Shown: positions 17,772-28,345 of the stretch, in pieces
Layout of the letters: every line of letters begins with the position of its first letter
Numbering within the stretch: position 1 is the stretch's first letter
Assembly: GCF_040396155.1 (NCBI RefSeq)
Contig: NZ_JBEBOY010000001.1
Coordinates: 124,001 to 188,000, forward strand
Direction of reading: 5' to 3'
DNA length: 64,000 bases
Source of the DNA: Tissierella praeacuta_A
GTDB taxonomy: Bacteria; Bacillota; Clostridia; Tissierellales; Tissierellaceae
Notes under the pieces: model-generated
What the model was told of the DNA's origin: nothing
What the model saw: the letters and a program-made list of their open reading frames with translations, nothing else
Databases searched by the model: none
Made by a program: the position numbers and the translations under genes

Positions 17772-18794
17772 TTAATTAACATCAGTCATATCGTAGAAAC
17801 TATTTTTTTCATTCATATATCTTTGATATGCCACTATTCCATACATTCCTTGGTCAGTTGCCATTGCATCTACAACACCTGCTTCTGCTCCTCCGTTCTC
17901 TTCTTCCCCTTCTCTTATATGCATAAATCCTCCGCCATCTACATAAAAAGTCATCAAATTATCCATTAAGGTCTTACCATTTTTTATAAACCTACTATCA
18001 TCTGGGTCAATGCCTAATTCTGTTAATGCCATAATAACTTGTACCACAGATTCAGAATTAGCAGCTCCCCAACTTTCATATCCACCATCATCTAATTGAA
18101 GCTGAGATAGACACTCAACCGCCTTATCTATGGATTCCTTTACATTAGGTCTATCCTCATATTTAGATAAGGCTTGCAATACCATGCCCGTCATATCTGC
18201 ATCAGCAGGTTCATCATCACCGCCTATGGTAAATCCCCCATCTGGTAATTGTCTGTCTAAAATATTATTTATATACATTTCTCTAGTAGCTTGAACTTTA
18301 ACATCTGATACTATAGGTATTTCATAGTTCTTAGAATCTAAAGCTATTAAAGCAAAAGTAGGACCATTTATCCCTTGAAATATAACCTTTTCATAATCCG
18401 CTAGTTTTTCAAGTAAATTATATTCTCCCACATTTCTTGGATCCTTTCCAATTGCGGTTAAGGCAAGTATAACTCTGGAGTACTCCGTATATTTTCTTTC
18501 ATGTAAAATACCTTGGTTTTCTTTGAGAGTATTTACAACATTGTTATAATATTTTTCAAAATACTCCTTATCAATATCCAAGTCTGCCCTAGCTAAAGAC
18601 ATTACTGTCCAATCTCCTCCTATGGAAGATACTATTGGCTCTGGTATTGTTTCTTCCATAAGCTTTGCTGTTTCTTTAATGCTTTTATCTAAACCATTAT
18701 CATTATTTGTTACTATACTTCCGTTACAAGCAACAAGATTAATAGATAAAATCAGTATTATTAATGCAGAAACTATCTTTTTATATCTATACAT
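17772..18794 (-). CDS. lipoprotein with alpha/alpha-barrel repeats (transcobalamin/prenyltransferase-like)
   Basis: 340 residues: lipoprotein signal ending LVAC (Cys 23), then helical repeats filling the rest of the protein. Repeat marks include SRVILALTAIGKDPRN, LPDGGFTIGGDDEPADADM, LQLDDGGYESWG and SESVVQVIMALTELGIDP. Such repeats form alpha6/alpha6 barrels in terpene cyclases, prenyltransferases and the cobalamin-binding N domain of intrinsic factor/transcobalamin. No cyclase DXDD or QW catalytic pattern is evident, and the protein is exported, so a binding role is more likely. The next gene (30 bases away) supplies the matching beta domain. AAGGGG precedes ATG. Confidence 0.85.
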   Translation of the reverse strand: MYRYKKIVSALIILILSINLVACNGSIVTNNDNGLDKSIKETAKLMEETIPEPIVSSIGGDWTVMSLARADLDIDKEYFEKYYNNVVNTLKENQGILHERKYTEYSRVILALTAIGKDPRNVGEYNLLEKLADYEKVIFQGINGPTFALIALDSKNYEIPIVSDVKVQATREMYINNILDRQLPDGGFTIGGDDEPADADMTGMVLQALSKYEDRPNVKESIDKAVECLSQLQLDDGGYESWGAANSESVVQVIMALTELGIDPDDSRFIKNGKTLMDNLMTFYVDGGGFMHIREGEEENGGAEAGVVDAMATDQGMYGIVAYQRYMNEKNSFYDMTDVN

Positions 18795-18846
18795 ATATAA
18801 CCCCTTCTTTATTTAATTATTTTACAAACTATTTAATCCTTATTCG

Positions 18847-21800
18847 TTATCCCTTGTAAATAACCCCATATATTCCCCCTGATACTTGCTGCATATGAAT
18901 ATATCCATCTATTATTGACCATTTTTCAGGTTCTAAATCTTCAAATTGTCTCTTCATATAATTGTATTTTACAACCCTTATATATTCTGCTGGCAGAAAT
19001 TTTTCTAATCTCATTTCTATGGAAAGTCCAGCCTTTGTTGAATTTGCTTCAATTTCAAATAGCCTTCCAGCCCCTTTTATCTTAGACCAAGCAGATTGAA
19101 TATTATTATATGGTTCATTTGGTGCAGGCTTTATATTTATATATACTCCATCAGGGCTATCCATAGCTGGATATATTCTTATTCCCAATGAACCTGTATT
19201 GTATTTTAGATAATCAAATTCTAACTCTTTTAGATTCTTTAATACACCTGCTGGAATATTTATTTTATTTTTATATAAATCATTCATTCCAATTATATTT
19301 AATCTTACTTCCATATAATTACTAAATTGAGTAAAGGATAAATCTCTCCTTATATTTTCACTCTGTGCTGTAATCTTCCTGACTTCCTCTAATGCCTCGT
19401 CCCTAATTTCTGATCTTGTTTTTCTTTCTTCTTCTTTTAATCTTTCTTTCTTAATCTCTTGAGTTATTTCATACCAGTCTTTTTCATCTCTTCTTGATCT
19501 TCTTCTATCTCTATACCAATCTGGATCTCTATTGATTATTTCCTCATACTCCTTTTCCTTTGGCATAGAAACATCTACTTCATAAGTCTTTGGATTAAAA
19601 TCATTACCAGATACTATGTACCTCACTATACGGTCAAAATCCTTGGCTACTCCCATATCTGGAGAAATAGTTGCCCCCTCTGAATAGGTAATTACAGGAG
19701 TTAAATTCCTCAAACTTGTTCTATATGGAAGGTCCACATATATTTTTCCAGTGGAATGATTAATCGAACCCTCTATACCTAATAATTTAAAGCTAAGGAT
19801 TTTAGCATCTTTCTTTTCAACTGGTTTTTCTGGTTCTGACTTTTCTGCTTTCTCCCACTTGGCATATAGGGTTATATCTTTGGTAATTGGTGTATTAAAG
19901 TTAAATACCTTAGTTAAATTTGAATCTTCATACCAGCCTATGAATTTATGTCCTTCTTTAGTAGGGTCTGATGGTCTAGAAACTTTTTCTCCTACTGTTA
20001 ACTTCTTTGAATTTATACTATTTCCCCCATCGGTATTAAAGATTACTGTATATTCTTTTGCTAATTCTTTTTCCCATTTTACATATACAGTTAAATCATT
20101 TGTTATCTCTGTATTAAAGTTAAATTCCTTAGTTAAGCTTGAATCTTCATACCAGCCTATGAATTTATATCCTTCTTTAGTAGGGTTAGATTGTTTTGTA
20201 AGTTTCTGTCCTTCTTCCACTTCTATTGATGCTATATTGTTGCCACCATTGGTGTTGAAAGTTACAGTATATTTTTTTACTGTAGGTTCCACTATTTTTA
20301 TAATATATTCTACAAAGTTATCTCCTTTAGATATAACAAATTTTACCGATTGTCCTGGCATAATACTGTTACTTACTCCAGCAGTCCATTCTTCTATAGG
20401 AGCATCATGGCCTTTATCTTGAGTGATACGTGTTCCTTCTGTACCAGTTATTTTCAGCATATATTTCCCCTGATTTATGATTTCATCAAAACCCTCTGGA
20501 AGTTCCAAGGTAATTTCTTTATCTTTTATAATTCCCTTGGAAATAGTTTGTCCATCTTTTGTTAGTTCTACAGATTTTATTTCTAGGATTTCTTGTAATG
20601 GTTCTTCCTCCCATTTTGCATGTAGAGTTATATCTTTGGTAATTGGTGTGTCAAAATTAAATACTCTGGTTAATTCTAAATCTTCATACCAACCTATGAA
20701 TTTATATCCTTCTTTAGTTGGATCAGCTGGCCTAGAAACAGTTTCTCCTTGTTTTACTTCCTGTGCAGGGATTAAACTACCACCTTTGGGGTCAAATTCA
20801 ACCTTCAGTTTTGACTTCTCCAGTTCCCTTTCTACATTTAGTGTTAATTCAATTTTATCATCAAAACCTTTTATTGTACCCTTTGCTTTATAGGTACCAT
20901 GTTGATAGTAGGAAATCCGATATTTTCCGTTAATTCCTCCCAATACATTTGTACCTTCCCATTTTTCAATATTTATAGTCCTCTCAGTATTATCATTTAA
21001 TCTTACGCTAACGGTTGTTGGAAGATAATAATCCATGCCAACACCAAAGAAATCATTATTATAAACCATCACTTCTTGGATTTTATACTCTTCCTTGATG
21101 TCTATGATTTTCTTAATAATGACTTTAAGCTCCGTTGTCTTATCTGTACCTGCAACGCTACCTATGAATACATTTTCTCCCAATATAGCTACTTCTATGG
21201 ATCGATCCCAGTTTATAATTTCAAATCCTTCGCTTCCGTCAGAGTATCTTACCTTAACCGTTGAAGGCAATTGATATTTATCGTATCCTTGGATGAATTC
21301 TTCATCTTCCATATCTAGTATTTCTTCAATATTTTTAGTATTTTCCGAAAAAACAGCTTTAAGTCTAAGGTTATAGTTCTTCTCAGGATCACCTCCCGAA
21401 ATCATTTCTGGAAGCTCAATCTGAATGACCGGAGAATTTAAATTCACATTAGGATTTTTAGTACCTGTCCCTGCAACACCAGGAGTTATAAATTCCCATC
21501 TATTAAAGACATATCCAGCTTCAGGTATTGCTCGTAACTCTATTATATCCTTTGTATCCGCAAGAGGGAAACCGTCCTTTGAATTGAAGTCTTTCCTTTC
21601 ATTTAGGCCTGTATCAAATACTAAAATATCTACATTTCCTTCCTTGGATGATGTTTGAGTTGTATCTATAATAGTATATGTCTTATATAGTGCTTCAATT
21701 TTTATTTTATAGTTTTTTGCCAATTCAAAGGCATAATCTCCTATATCAAATTCTATTTCCCTACTTGTGATATCTTCTCCTAAAAGTATATTTAATTTAT

Positions 21801-23955
21801 TATCTATATCAATATCTTCCGTTCTCCATATTTTCCATCTAGTAAAAAAACTTTTGTTACCGTCTTCTGCTTTTATACGAACTCTATCCTCTTTTTTAAG
21901 TTCCTTATATCCTATTAGCTCATTCCCTTGAAGAATACCAGCTTTTACTTCTGGGTCATAAATATTATATGTTGTAGCAGAGGCTTTTACTGTAAGCTCG
22001 ATTCGTTCTTCCTCCATATCCGCCTTTACCTTGATGACTTCCCAAGTTAATTGAAATTTATCTCCATCATTTGTTATAAAAGTAAATTCAGGAGGATTAT
22101 CTTTATCAAATCTTGATGTATTAATTTCTCGAGTAATATTTCCCTCTTTATCCTTTGTTATGACCTTATTACCAAAATTATTAAACCATATACCTTGACT
22201 CCAAGTATCTGCATCTTCTTTAAAATTTTTAATACTCATATATTCAAGAGTATTACCATTATCCAAATTGATAATTTCATCCTTTGCAAAATTATCAACT
22301 TTTATTTCCTTTATGCCTGTCGTTTCTATAACAAGCCTATTATTCATTAATCTACTAATTCCATTACTTGGATCAGTAAATCCTAGAAATGCATTATAAG
22401 TCGGATCTTTCCAAGAAGAAGAATCCTTTCCTATATATAGAAGTATTTTATCATCCTCAAGCTCATACTTATGAAAAAAAACTGTATTTATGTCTGGAGA
22501 TTTTGGACTAATAGGGATTTTTATATTAGTTATATAATCACTAGGATTTAAGGCTTTATTATTATCCTTCCACTTTGCATATAGAGTTATATCTTTGGTA
22601 ATTGGTGTGTCAAAACTAAATTCCTCAGTTAAGTTTAAATCTTCATACCAGCCCATGAATTTATTTTCTGATTTAGTAGGATCTGATGGTCTATCAACTT
22701 TTTCTCCTACTGTTACCTTCTTTGAATTTATACTACTTCCACCATTAGTATTGAAGTTTATGTTATATTCTTTTGCTGATTCCTTTTCCCATTTTGCATA
22801 TAAAGTTAAATCTTTAGTTATCTCTGTATTAAAGTTAAATTCCTTAGTTAAACTTGAATCTTCATACCAAGATATAAATTTATAACCTTCCTTCATTGGG
22901 TTAGTTGGTTTTGTAAGTTTCCGTCCTTCTTCCACTTCTATTGATGCTATATTGTTGCCACCGTTGGCGTTGAAGGTTACAGTATATTTTTTTATTAATT
23001 CTTCTTTCCATTTTGCATATAGAGTTATATCATCTGAAATAGCTGTATCAAAGTTGAATACATTTTCTAATGCTTCATCTATATACCAATCTATAAATTT
23101 ATATCCTTCTTTAGTAGGATCTGCTGGTTTTACAGCTTTTTCTCCTTCATCTATCAGCTGCTCCTCTATAGCGCTTCCTCCATTTGTGTTAAAGGATATC
23201 CTGTAGCCCTGTTTTTCTGAAACTTTAAAATGAGCTATTACAGGAAGATAATTCTGAGGGAAGGAAGAAAGTTTAGGTATTGCAGGGAGAATTATTTCTA
23301 TTTCAGCATCAGTTTCTTTCACATCTTTATTTGATGCCGCCCCTAATCCTATTATGGGCATTGCCCATATAAACTCCCACTTTTCAAATTCATATCCCGA
23401 TTTTGCATCAGCTTTAAATTTTACTCTATCATTATTTTGTCCTAAAGGGTATCCATTCTTCGTCGAGTAAAGGCCAGTTCCCTTTCCTGTCACTTCAATA
23501 TCAACAGTCCCTTTTCCAAAGTCCGTTCCGCTTGGATCTATTTCAATAAAATGATTATAACTGGCTTCTATGGTTTTTATATTTCTTGTTTTAAACTCTT
23601 CTGTTACCATAAATGTCAACTCTGGAGTCTTATTTGAGGCTCCAAACAGATTAATAAATTCTTGATTATTCACACCAGTAGGTCTTTTCCATTCCTTAAA
23701 AAAGCTTTTATTTCCGTCTACTGCCCTTATTGTTATTGTTGTCCCCGGTTTTACTTCTACGTTGTTTTCTAATACTTCCTCTCCATCCTTTACTACTACC
23801 ATTCCTGCATTTATCAATTCATCTATCTTTTTATCATTTACAACTGCCCTTATGGTCAAATTTATCTTTTCCGTTTCTGCAAATACTGCATTTATATTCA
23901 TCATGTTTATAAATACTAAAGCGAATATCAATACCCTCTTAATAAAATTCTTCAT
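18847..23955 (-). CDS. giant secreted surface protein with InlB-B/Flg_new repeats and bacterial Ig-like domains
   Basis: About 1702 residues. A signal peptide ends near AVFA. Six Listeria-Bacteroides (Flg_new, InlB B-type) repeats occur, three near residues 260-470, one near 1060-1125 and two near 1235-1375; each has FNTNGG, a central PTKEGYKFIGWYED and a terminal TLYAKW. Two Ig-like group 4 segments (VRYSDGSEGFEIINWD; VSVRLNDNTERTINIEKWEG) lie in the middle, flanked by a duplicated block of about 200 residues (ITIRAVDGNKSFFKEWK; VRIKAEDGNKSFFTRWK). A beta-sandwich repeat and a basic helical stretch close the protein. No LPXTG motif or C-terminal membrane anchor is present. GGAGG sets ATG at 23955 rather than 23982. 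It is in the cobalamin cluster; I infer an adhesive scaffold role, not a proven one. Confidence 0.85.
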   Translation of the reverse strand: MKNFIKRVLIFALVFINMMNINAVFAETEKINLTIRAVVNDKKIDELINAGMVVVKDGEEVLENNVEVKPGTTITIRAVDGNKSFFKEWKRPTGVNNQEFINLFGASNKTPELTFMVTEEFKTRNIKTIEASYNHFIEIDPSGTDFGKGTVDIEVTGKGTGLYSTKNGYPLGQNNDRVKFKADAKSGYEFEKWEFIWAMPIIGLGAASNKDVKETDAEIEIILPAIPKLSSFPQNYLPVIAHFKVSEKQGYRISFNTNGGSAIEEQLIDEGEKAVKPADPTKEGYKFIDWYIDEALENVFNFDTAISDDITLYAKWKEELIKKYTVTFNANGGNNIASIEVEEGRKLTKPTNPMKEGYKFISWYEDSSLTKEFNFNTEITKDLTLYAKWEKESAKEYNINFNTNGGSSINSKKVTVGEKVDRPSDPTKSENKFMGWYEDLNLTEEFSFDTPITKDITLYAKWKDNNKALNPSDYITNIKIPISPKSPDINTVFFHKYELEDDKILLYIGKDSSSWKDPTYNAFLGFTDPSNGISRLMNNRLVIETTGIKEIKVDNFAKDEIINLDNGNTLEYMSIKNFKEDADTWSQGIWFNNFGNKVITKDKEGNITREINTSRFDKDNPPEFTFITNDGDKFQLTWEVIKVKADMEEERIELTVKASATTYNIYDPEVKAGILQGNELIGYKELKKEDRVRIKAEDGNKSFFTRWKIWRTEDIDIDNKLNILLGEDITSREIEFDIGDYAFELAKNYKIKIEALYKTYTIIDTTQTSSKEGNVDILVFDTGLNERKDFNSKDGFPLADTKDIIELRAIPEAGYVFNRWEFITPGVAGTGTKNPNVNLNSPVIQIELPEMISGGDPEKNYNLRLKAVFSENTKNIEEILDMEDEEFIQGYDKYQLPSTVKVRYSDGSEGFEIINWDRSIEVAILGENVFIGSVAGTDKTTELKVIIKKIIDIKEEYKIQEVMVYNNDFFGVGMDYYLPTTVSVRLNDNTERTINIEKWEGTNVLGGINGKYRISYYQHGTYKAKGTIKGFDDKIELTLNVERELEKSKLKVEFDPKGGSLIPAQEVKQGETVSRPADPTKEGYKFIGWYEDLELTRVFNFDTPITKDITLHAKWEEEPLQEILEIKSVELTKDGQTISKGIIKDKEITLELPEGFDEIINQGKYMLKITGTEGTRITQDKGHDAPIEEWTAGVSNSIMPGQSVKFVISKGDNFVEYIIKIVEPTVKKYTVTFNTNGGNNIASIEVEEGQKLTKQSNPTKEGYKFIGWYEDSSLTKEFNFNTEITNDLTVYVKWEKELAKEYTVIFNTDGGNSINSKKLTVGEKVSRPSDPTKEGHKFIGWYEDSNLTKVFNFNTPITKDITLYAKWEKAEKSEPEKPVEKKDAKILSFKLLGIEGSINHSTGKIYVDLPYRTSLRNLTPVITYSEGATISPDMGVAKDFDRIVRYIVSGNDFNPKTYEVDVSMPKEKEYEEIINRDPDWYRDRRRSRRDEKDWYEITQEIKKERLKEEERKTRSEIRDEALEEVRKITAQSENIRRDLSFTQFSNYMEVRLNIIGMNDLYKNKINIPAGVLKNLKELEFDYLKYNTGSLGIRIYPAMDSPDGVYINIKPAPNEPYNNIQSAWSKIKGAGRLFEIEANSTKAGLSIEMRLEKFLPAEYIRVVKYNYMKRQFEDLEPEKWSIIDGYIHMQQVSGGIYGVIYKG

Positions 23956-23971
23956 ATTCTCCTCCATTAAA

Positions 23972-26900
23972 CTAATATACAATTTGATAGTCTACTGTAT
24001 CACCATAATCGTCAATATATTCCCATAGTTTTGTAGCTGGTTTTGGTTCTGATATTATGATAATCAATTTATATTCTTTCATATTCTTTCCATCACTTAA
24101 TGTAAATCTAGCAGAACGTCTAAGGTTTAATGGTTGTCCTGATGCAGGGTATATGCTGCTTCCCTTAGATATCCCTATAATTGGCGATAGATTTCTTAAA
24201 TCAAGCTCATATGGAAGTTCTATATATATCCTTCCATTGACATTATCTATTTCTCCTTCTATTCCTTTTATCTTAAAGGATTCTATTTTCATTTCTTCTT
24301 TTTCTTTATTCTTATCTACATCATTTCCCCCTGTAGAACCCCCATTATCTGAATCCCTATCTGATTCCATAATTTTAACAGTATATAGATTTATATTTCC
24401 ATCCTCATCTGTTAGTACATAATCTTTGTAATAATCTCTTAAAGAGTTATTTTCTTTATTGGGCTCTGGATCCATGGTCTTTCCAGTCCATTTAATTTTA
24501 GGTATTAAATCATTAATATCGTATTTATCTATACCCTTTGGTAATCTAAGCTCTATGGTATTTCCCTTTATAGTAGTTTCTAAACCTGGTACTAAAAACT
24601 CTTCAATTTTACTATTTCCTGAAGGAGATATATATTCTATATCAACCCCGTAATCTATTGTTTCATTTGATGGTAAAGGTGGATATGGATTTATAGATAC
24701 CTTATTGTTCTCATCATAATTCTGTGGCTGTCCCAATCCTGGTCTTACTGATGTATTAGAATCATTTGGTTCAAATTTTGATTCATTTATATATATTTCC
24801 TCTACATAAGTTCCAAAAGGTAATTTAAAATGAATTTTTTTATTGTCTTTATCTATCTTCCCTCCTACACCCCTCAATACAAATTTAGTAAACCAAAATG
24901 GAGCTTCTTCCTTAATATAAACTTGCACTTCATATACTTTGGTAGTTCCATCTTCTGCTGTTACTGTGTATTCAACGTCTCTAGTAAAGTCTTGTGGTTC
25001 ATTTCCATCAGGAGATATGTTTATTCCCTGATGGCCAAAAGATATTCTAAGCTTCTTTAATATTTCTTTACTAGTACCTACTGGAAGCTCTATTTTTATA
25101 TTTTTATTCTGATTATCTATTTCGATCTTAGCATCTGGAAAGCCCTCTACTTTACCTTCTTCTATGTTTTTCTTACTGTTCTTTACTCCTTCTTTCCTTT
25201 TAGCTTTTACTGTATATTTTTTTATCGTCCTTCCATCCTCCGCAGTTACTCTATATTCAACATCCTTAGTAAAATCTTGTTTTTCTCCTATTTTAGGAGA
25301 TATCGTTGCTCTTTCAGATATTTTTATTATAGGTATCTGGTCTTTTAGTTCTTCATTAGATATATCTTCTAGAAGATCTATTGTTATGATGTCAGTTTCA
25401 TAATCTATAAGTCCTTCTTTTCCTAATAGCTCAAAATATTCAATTTCCGCTTCGCTGCTAAATTTCTTGCTAAAATCAAAGGGCACATCATAATATAATG
25501 AATAGGGTTTTCTCCCATTTTCTATAAAGTTAATATACCATTGAAGGGCATACATTCCTTGATATGTTCCCATAAAATTATAACTATTATCAGTATGTCC
25601 AAATCCATCCCTTGTAGGAGTAGCAAATTTATTGATCCAATTGACTATCATATTATCCTCTGGCCCTCTGGAAAATCTATAATCTGAAAAAGGATCGATA
25701 CCCATGGAACATAAGGATATGATAACCTGAGATGTGGATTCGCTGTTTACATCTTTCCATGAAATCCCTAAGAAATCATCATTTAATGGCTCTACTCCTT
25801 TAACTGATTTTCCTCCCCGTTTATCCCCTAAGAATAACTCTACCCCTTCTTCTAATTTATCCATTACTTCATCACCATAGACAGGATGATTCTGATATGG
25901 ATATAGTCCCTGCATCAACATGGCTACCATATCAATTCCATAGGGATCAGAACCATATTCATGATTTAACAGAAATTTAATATAATCCTTTCTGGTAATA
26001 TCAGCATTGGCAGGTATGGAGTAATTTCCCATATCAAAGGCTATAAGAGAAAAAATACCTCCGTTTATACCACCAATACCTCCGTTATACATCATCTCCA
26101 TTATATTAATAACTTCTTTCCCAGAAGGCTTTCCTAAGTCCGTCTTAAAGGGTTTACCATCAATTTGGAATGGTTCCAGATTAGTAGCATCTACTCCCAT
26201 AGCAGTTAAAGTCATAGCAAATCTGGCAAAATCCGTAATTTTAATGCTGGATAATTCTCCTATTTCATCATACATGTTAAATCTTTGAGGTAAATCTTCA
26301 GTCTTTCTCCTTATTCCATCAGAGGTGCCATTCTTTTCACCTTCGTAGAATCCTATATTCATCCATTCCCAATCTTCACGAGTTGTTTCCTTTTTGTATT
26401 TATTGTATATATTGTCCCTTAATTGTTTAAGTTTGTTCATATATTCTTTATCAGGACCAACGGCTTCTTCCTGACTATGGATTACGGATACTTTATATAC
26501 TCTTTGTTCCCCATTTTGGGAAGTTACTGTATAATCAATTTGTCCCTTTGAAAAATCCACTTCCTCTGAACTGGCAGGTTTTACTTTTGCATTTGGAGAA
26601 ATCGCTATAAAGGGTTTTATATTACTTAAATTTACTGTGTTTGGAACTTCTACTGTAATATTATTTTCTTCTATTTTCCCATCTATGGTTCCTACTTTAA
26701 AGGATAATATCTTATTCTCAGAAGAAGCAATACCATGGGATACAATTACCTCATATTCTTTAGTTCTCCCTGATTCAGATGTTACTGTGTATATGACAGG
26801 ATTTGTAAAGTTTTGCGCTTTTTTAGACTTTGGAACTACACTGGCTCTATAATCTATCTCAATATCTGGTGTTAAAGCAGTAATATCGGTTCCATAGGGC

Positions 26901-28309
26901 ACTGTAATATTAATCCTTCCACTATCATGGTCGATATTTACATTATAGTCATCTATACCAAAATAAAGGATTTCATTATTATGAGACCTTTCTAAAGTTA
27001 CATTTAAAGTATATGTTTTTTCTAAATCGTCCTTTAGGATTTTTATACTATTTATCTTTTCTATATTTACATTTTTATTTTTTTCAATTTTAATTTCATC
27101 ATTGTTTTCATCTATATAATAGGCTTCATTACCTGTATGATAGATATCTAGATATAGTTTCTGTGAATCAATATAAAATGGTATATCTAGGTCTATGCTA
27201 TCTTCCCCTATTATCCCATCTATTTTTTCTCCATATTCACTGGTATAGCTTAAAGAGTTAATCAGCAGTCTAGGTTCTTCTTTCAATACTTTGACTGTCC
27301 ACTCCTTTTCCATATGACTATAATCCTTTAAACCATAGTATTCTATATATTTGTCATGGGACGCATCTATAGGTCTTATAGAATAAATTGCAGAACTTCC
27401 TATTTCAAAATCTCCAGATTTATACCTTCCAATTACCCAATCAGGTGTGATAATCTCCACCTGAGATTTATCCAGCTCTGTTCCCTCCGGAACATATAGA
27501 TTCACCAAAGAATTTTCCTTGTCAATTACACCTGAATATTTATCGATTTTAAAGTCAAATATCTCCGGTTCATTTATTCTATGGGATTCTATATATTTTA
27601 CTACATCATAAAGTAGTGGAATAGACGCTTCTATTTTCTCTCTGGAAAGAAACTGGCTGAATTCTGTGGAATTCGTAGTTGTTAAGAGTATCTGTTTCCA
27701 TTCTCGAATTGCATTTGCGGCATAATTTTTATGCATAGGGTGATAATCCCCCGGCTTTTTAGGTTCCCCCTGTCTGGCAATTTTATCTGCCAAGGACTTA
27801 ATTGTATCTAAAGCCTCTGTAAAATCCTCCTTTAAATTCTCTACCTCTTTAGGGTCTACTCTTTGACTTTTATCATAATTCTCCATAAGCCATACAGGCA
27901 TAAAGTCTTCCCTGGTATCATTGTCATAGGTAAATCTATAAAGATACTTTACAGGTAGTTCATGGTTATGCTTTTGTCCATCAATAACTAGTTCTCCCAA
28001 TGGCAGTTGATTCCAATTTCCATTTTGTGAATTGCTATATGCATATGTTTTCGCCTTTGTTATGGTGGCTTCCTTAACCTTTATGGGAATAAAAGTAGCG
28101 TTTATATTGATCGCTCCAGTAGTGTTTAATATATTATCTGGAACAATCATTCCCGGGCTAAAATGTTCTTTAGATTCTATTGATCGAAAAGCATAGACTA
28201 CCCAATCTCTCCCACTAATTGAAGCAAAGGATATCTCAATGGATGAAAATAAAATTAGAATTGCTAAGAAAATACTAAATAGCTTTTTAATTTTTTTTAA
28301 ACTTTTCAT
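23972..28309 (-). CDS. giant secreted protein: cadherin-like beta-sandwich repeats around a transcobalamin-like alpha barrel
   Basis: 1445 residues with an N-terminal signal (SIEISFAS). About four beta-sandwich repeats (DUF5018/cadherin-like; pattern I-x-LP-x-GT then DFT-x-x-V-x-YTVTAEDG) fill residues 250-612, and about five more fill 955-1430. Between them (about 625-935) lies a helical barrel paralogous to the 340-residue lipoprotein: ITDFARFAMTLTAMGVDATN, GGINGGIFSLIAFDMGNY, SESTSQVIISLCSMGIDP and TYQGMYALQWYINF align with that protein. No DUF4430 domain is present, and there is no sortase motif. The gene is followed after 16 bases by the 1702-residue protein. I infer a surface protein that presents a corrinoid-binding barrel on a rigid stalk. 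Confidence 0.83.
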   Translation of the reverse strand: MKSLKKIKKLFSIFLAILILFSSIEISFASISGRDWVVYAFRSIESKEHFSPGMIVPDNILNTTGAININATFIPIKVKEATITKAKTYAYSNSQNGNWNQLPLGELVIDGQKHNHELPVKYLYRFTYDNDTREDFMPVWLMENYDKSQRVDPKEVENLKEDFTEALDTIKSLADKIARQGEPKKPGDYHPMHKNYAANAIREWKQILLTTTNSTEFSQFLSREKIEASIPLLYDVVKYIESHRINEPEIFDFKIDKYSGVIDKENSLVNLYVPEGTELDKSQVEIITPDWVIGRYKSGDFEIGSSAIYSIRPIDASHDKYIEYYGLKDYSHMEKEWTVKVLKEEPRLLINSLSYTSEYGEKIDGIIGEDSIDLDIPFYIDSQKLYLDIYHTGNEAYYIDENNDEIKIEKNKNVNIEKINSIKILKDDLEKTYTLNVTLERSHNNEILYFGIDDYNVNIDHDSGRINITVPYGTDITALTPDIEIDYRASVVPKSKKAQNFTNPVIYTVTSESGRTKEYEVIVSHGIASSENKILSFKVGTIDGKIEENNITVEVPNTVNLSNIKPFIAISPNAKVKPASSEEVDFSKGQIDYTVTSQNGEQRVYKVSVIHSQEEAVGPDKEYMNKLKQLRDNIYNKYKKETTREDWEWMNIGFYEGEKNGTSDGIRRKTEDLPQRFNMYDEIGELSSIKITDFARFAMTLTAMGVDATNLEPFQIDGKPFKTDLGKPSGKEVINIMEMMYNGGIGGINGGIFSLIAFDMGNYSIPANADITRKDYIKFLLNHEYGSDPYGIDMVAMLMQGLYPYQNHPVYGDEVMDKLEEGVELFLGDKRGGKSVKGVEPLNDDFLGISWKDVNSESTSQVIISLCSMGIDPFSDYRFSRGPEDNMIVNWINKFATPTRDGFGHTDNSYNFMGTYQGMYALQWYINFIENGRKPYSLYYDVPFDFSKKFSSEAEIEYFELLGKEGLIDYETDIITIDLLEDISNEELKDQIPIIKISERATISPKIGEKQDFTKDVEYRVTAEDGRTIKKYTVKAKRKEGVKNSKKNIEEGKVEGFPDAKIEIDNQNKNIKIELPVGTSKEILKKLRISFGHQGINISPDGNEPQDFTRDVEYTVTAEDGTTKVYEVQVYIKEEAPFWFTKFVLRGVGGKIDKDNKKIHFKLPFGTYVEEIYINESKFEPNDSNTSVRPGLGQPQNYDENNKVSINPYPPLPSNETIDYGVDIEYISPSGNSKIEEFLVPGLETTIKGNTIELRLPKGIDKYDINDLIPKIKWTGKTMDPEPNKENNSLRDYYKDYVLTDEDGNINLYTVKIMESDRDSDNGGSTGGNDVDKNKEKEEMKIESFKIKGIEGEIDNVNGRIYIELPYELDLRNLSPIIGISKGSSIYPASGQPLNLRRSARFTLSDGKNMKEYKLIIIISEPKPATKLWEYIDDYGDTVDYQIVY

Positions 28310-28345
28310 ATAAATCTTCCTATTCTTTTATTTTATGTAAAAAGG

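Noticed and set aside
17772..18794. Barrel lipoprotein as a prenyltransferase or squalene-cyclase enzyme
   Set aside because: It is exported, lacks a recognisable catalytic motif, and lies in a B12-controlled vitamin transport cluster.
19859..20893. Long plus-strand frames (187 and 138 codons) opposite the giant protein
   Set aside because: They are the antisense of the Flg_new repeats, repeat with them and lack ribosome sites.
18847..23955. Repeats as a CRISPR-like or DNA-level tandem array
   Set aside because: The repetition is at protein level (six Flg_new repeats of about 67 residues) and is not made of short direct repeats with spacers; no CRISPR array was seen anywhere in the window.
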